Shown here piece after piece: positions 61,737 through 64,000 of a stretch of DNA of 64,000 bases. Under the pieces are notes generated by a model. The model worked only from the letters and a program-made list of their open reading frames with translations. It ran no database searches and had not been told where the DNA came from. The number at the start of each line of letters is the position of its first letter. Positions within the stretch are counted from its first letter, which is position 1. The DNA is taken from NCBI GenBank assembly GCA_027493525.1, contig JAOSKN010000001.1, positions 1 through 64,000 on the forward strand, in the 5' to 3' direction. A program made the translations under genes and the position numbers. Origin of the DNA: Planctomycetota bacterium. Lineage in GTDB: Bacteria > Planctomycetota > SZUA-567 > H5-PLA8.

Positions 61737-63765
61737 ACGGCGCGCGGCGGAGCCTGGCCTGCGCGCTCTTCGCGGTTTGCGCGGCCTGCGGGCTGCGCGC
61801 GGAGGAGCCGGCCGCGCGGGACGTTCCGATTTTCCTCTTCGCTCTGGAGGCGCAACTCAAGGCCGAGCCGCGGGGCATGGAAATCCGGCTCGGCGGGCGC
61901 AAGCCCCAGGCCCTGCCTTTCCGCCGCCCGGTGCAGGCGGGCCCCGTCACCCAGCAGGCGCTCGTCGCGAGCACGACGCAAACGCTGGCGCTGGATGCCG
62001 CGCCGCCCGCCGCCGCGCGCCTCTCGTGCGCCGTGAGCCTCTTCGCCGCCGGCGCGCCGCAGGAGATCCGCGCCGGCAAGGTCCGCTTCAGCGTCGAGCT
62101 GCGCTCCGAAGCGGGCGTGCTCGCTTTGAGCGCCCACGAACTCGAAGTCCGCGCGGGCGAAGTCCCTGATGGCTGGGCGGTCCTTGACGACTGGAAGCCC
62201 GCCGCCGAAGGCGCGCCGGCGCGGATCGTCCTGCGCACGCAGTCCTTCGACGCCGAAGGCAGGGAGTTGCCGCCTTCCGACGCCCTGCCCGCGCCGCTGG
62301 GTGTCCTGGCCGCGTGGGGCGCGCCCGTCGTCCACGCCGCCGATGCCCGCGCGAAGCCGCCGGGCATCTTCCTGATCGCCTTCGACACCTTGCGGGCAAA
62401 CCGCCTCGGCTGCTACGGCTACGCCAAGCGCAAGACCTCTCCGGCCTTCGACGCGCTCGCCGCGAAGGGCTACCTCTTCGAGCGCTGCACCTCGCCGACC
62501 TCCTGGACGCTCCCGGCCTTCCAGGCGCTGCTCACCGGCCTGCATCCCGCGCAACTGGGCTACGCGCAGGAGTCCCTACGCGACCCGACCGAGGAAAAAA
62601 ATTCGCGATGCTCCGCTACGGGCGCGCCGAGAACCTCCCGCACTTGCTGCACAAGGAACGCCGCTGGCTCGCGCTGGCCGCCACGGGCGGGGGCATGCTC
62701 GAGCCCTGGCAGCACAACTTCCTCAAAGGCTTCGCGCGGATCCTCTCCAACAAGAGCCTCGATCCGGTGGGCCGCGGCGACGGGCGCTTCACCCAGGCGC
62801 AAATCAACGCGCTCTGGCTGCGCGAGGGCGTCGCGGAGTTCCCCGCCGCGCCGCTCTTCGGCTTCTACCACACCTACGAGCCGCACGCGCCTTACCACGA
62901 CGCGCGTTTTGCGGAGGGCCTGCCCCGCGGGCGCGTGGCCGTCCCCTTCAACGAAGGCAATTACCTCGCCGGCGGGCAGAAGGCTCTCACCGCCGACTAC
63001 AGCGCGGAGGAGCAGGCCTTCATCGGGGCGCTCTACGACGGCGACGTCGCGGCGAGCGACGCGGCCCTGGACGAGTTGCTCCGCCTCCCCGGCGGCGGCA
63101 GCCTGCTCGACCGCGGCTGGCTCATCGTCACCTCCGACCATGGCGAGGAGTTCTGGGACCACGGCGGGATGAGCCACGGGCATTCCCTGTACGAGGAATT
63201 GCTCCACGTCCCGCTGCTCATCGTCCCGCCCGGCGGCCTCGAAACGGGCGTGCGCATTGCCGAGCCCGTCAGCCTGCTCGACCTCTTCCCCACCGCCTGC
63301 GAACTGGCCGGCCTCGCGCCTCCGCCCAACCTGCTCGGCCGCAGCCTCAAGCCGCTCCTGAGTCCCGACGCCGAGGCGCGCGCGAAGGTCCAGCTCCCCG
63401 CCCCGCCCGGCCTCTTCGTTCATTGCGCCACGTACCACGGCCCCACGCGCTGGGCGATCCGGCGCGGGAACTGGAAGTACATCCTCTCGCTGGACGTCGA
63501 GACCTGGAAGAAGGACGAGGCCAACCGGCGCATGCTCCGGCTGGAGCCCGAGGAGCTGTACGACCTGGCCCTTGACCCGCGCGAAGAAAAGAACCTGATC
63601 GCCGAAAAGGAGTGCGCCGAAGTTCGTAAACAACTGGCCGACGCGCTGGCCCTGCTCCGCGCGACCGTGCTGAAGCCGCTGGAACTCTCGCCCGACCGGC
63701 AGGCGGTGCAGCCGCCGCCCCTGGACCCGGCGCTGCTGGAGCAGTTGAAGAAACTCGGATATTGA
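61733..63765 (+). CDS. Exported sulfatase-fold (alkaline phosphatase superfamily) protein, one frame break
   Basis: The reconstructed 677-residue protein has a signal peptide ([17 protein letters not shown]), a beta-rich N-terminal domain of about 190 residues, and a sulfatase fold: [19 protein letters not shown], the nucleophile region [16 protein letters not shown], and ligand motif [30 protein letters not shown]259 stands where true sulfatases have Cys/Ser for formylglycine, so this is more likely a phosphotransferase or hydrolase. The frame breaks at the AAAAAAA run 62595-62601; one extra A restores it. Overlaps the moaC stop by four bases. Confidence 0.82.
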
Positions 63766-63775
63766 GGGCCCGTAC

Positions 63776-64000
63776 ATGCCCGAGTCCACGCCCCCGACCG
63801 CGAGCCTGGCCCTGGAGCATTTCCAGCATCCCGAGGACGAGGCCAGTTTCCTGAACCTCAAGGCCATCGCATGGCTCTCGAAATTCTCTCAATCCTTCGT
63901 GATGGCCGACGTGGAGCGCGACCTGCGCCTGCTGAGCCTCGCCGACCACGTGCTCCTGCGCCGCGGCGACCGCCCCGCGCTGCACGAGGCCCTGGACCGC
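63776..64000 (+). CDS. Start of an unknown gene, cut by the window edge
   Basis: Seventy-five codons from ATG 63776 run open to the window end: MPESTPPTASLALEHFQHPEDEASF..., then a helical, charged segment (SFVMADVERDLRLLSLADHVLLRRGD). It follows the sulfatase-fold gene by 10 bases and probably belongs to the same operon. Too short to place in a family. Confidence 0.6.
   Translation, partial: MPESTPPTASLALEHFQHPEDEASFLNLKAIAWLSKFSQSFVMADVERDLRLLSLADHVLLRRGDRPALHEALDR

Overview
The window is 64 kb of GC-rich bacterial chromosome with genes packed on both strands. The cell is a diderm: it has a BamA-type outer-membrane assembly factor, two Skp/OmpH-like chaperones, LpxD for lipid A, and an ExbB/ExbD energiser. 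Several traits suggest a planctomycete or a related PVC-type lineage: an ECF sigma factor fused to a membrane-anchored C-terminal domain, repeated Gfo/Idh/MocA oxidoreductases, a DUF2961 (GH172-type) glycosidase, a LarA-like DUF2088 protein and a minor-pseudopilin operon. That placement is inference; no 16S rRNA is present.

Layout. 1-34 is the 5' end of a tRNA-Ser. 364-6853 (minus) carries an oxidoreductase, a zinc-ribbon membrane protein, a lipid kinase, an orphan restriction-type nuclease in an AT-rich patch, and a LarA-like protein. 6854-8375 is a gene-free nest of hairpin and inverted repeats. 8376-11618 has an AraC regulator divergent from a DegT aminotransferase and a polysaccharide-deacetylase-like gene. 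11875-24058 (minus) is one long core run: glmU-like, prs, rplY, pth, rpsF, ssb, rpsR, rplI, dnaB, bamA, two ompH genes and lpxD. Its ssb-rpsF gap holds three short inverted-repeat elements joined by CTTAG.

24732-29527 (plus) encodes four pseudopilin-type proteins. 29628-33299 is a zinc-uptake operon (znuABC) behind a Fur/Zur-like operator, followed by queC. 33309-45697 is a carbohydrate and alcohol/aldehyde region: GH172-type protein, two zinc alcohol dehydrogenases, an aldehyde dehydrogenase, a double alpha/beta-hydrolase, an unknown helical protein, the sigma factor and a second Gfo/Idh oxidoreductase. 45811-49493 (minus) has a membrane protein, a DinB protein, a DMT transporter and a YpdA-like reductase. 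49649-56199 pairs a transglutaminase-like/TPR protein with a TPR-exbB-exbD operon. 56350-64000 (plus) holds a membrane protein, endonuclease IV, bioD, an rRNA/tRNA methyltransferase, moeA, moaC, a sulfatase-fold protein and a partial gene.

A dominant feature of the data is twelve single-base frame breaks in eleven genes, several essential (dnaB, bamA, prs, pth). Most fall in short homopolymers, and correcting one base restores a full-length family member each time. They look like sequencing errors, so I annotate these genes as intact CDS with a noted break. The most novel-looking biology is the repeat content: the CTTAG-linked elements in the ribosomal operon, the hairpin nest at 6.9-8.4 kb and the heptanucleotide arrays. 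Next are the Gly/Arg-tailed S6, the His-tailed ZnuC and the sigma factor with a fused external domain.
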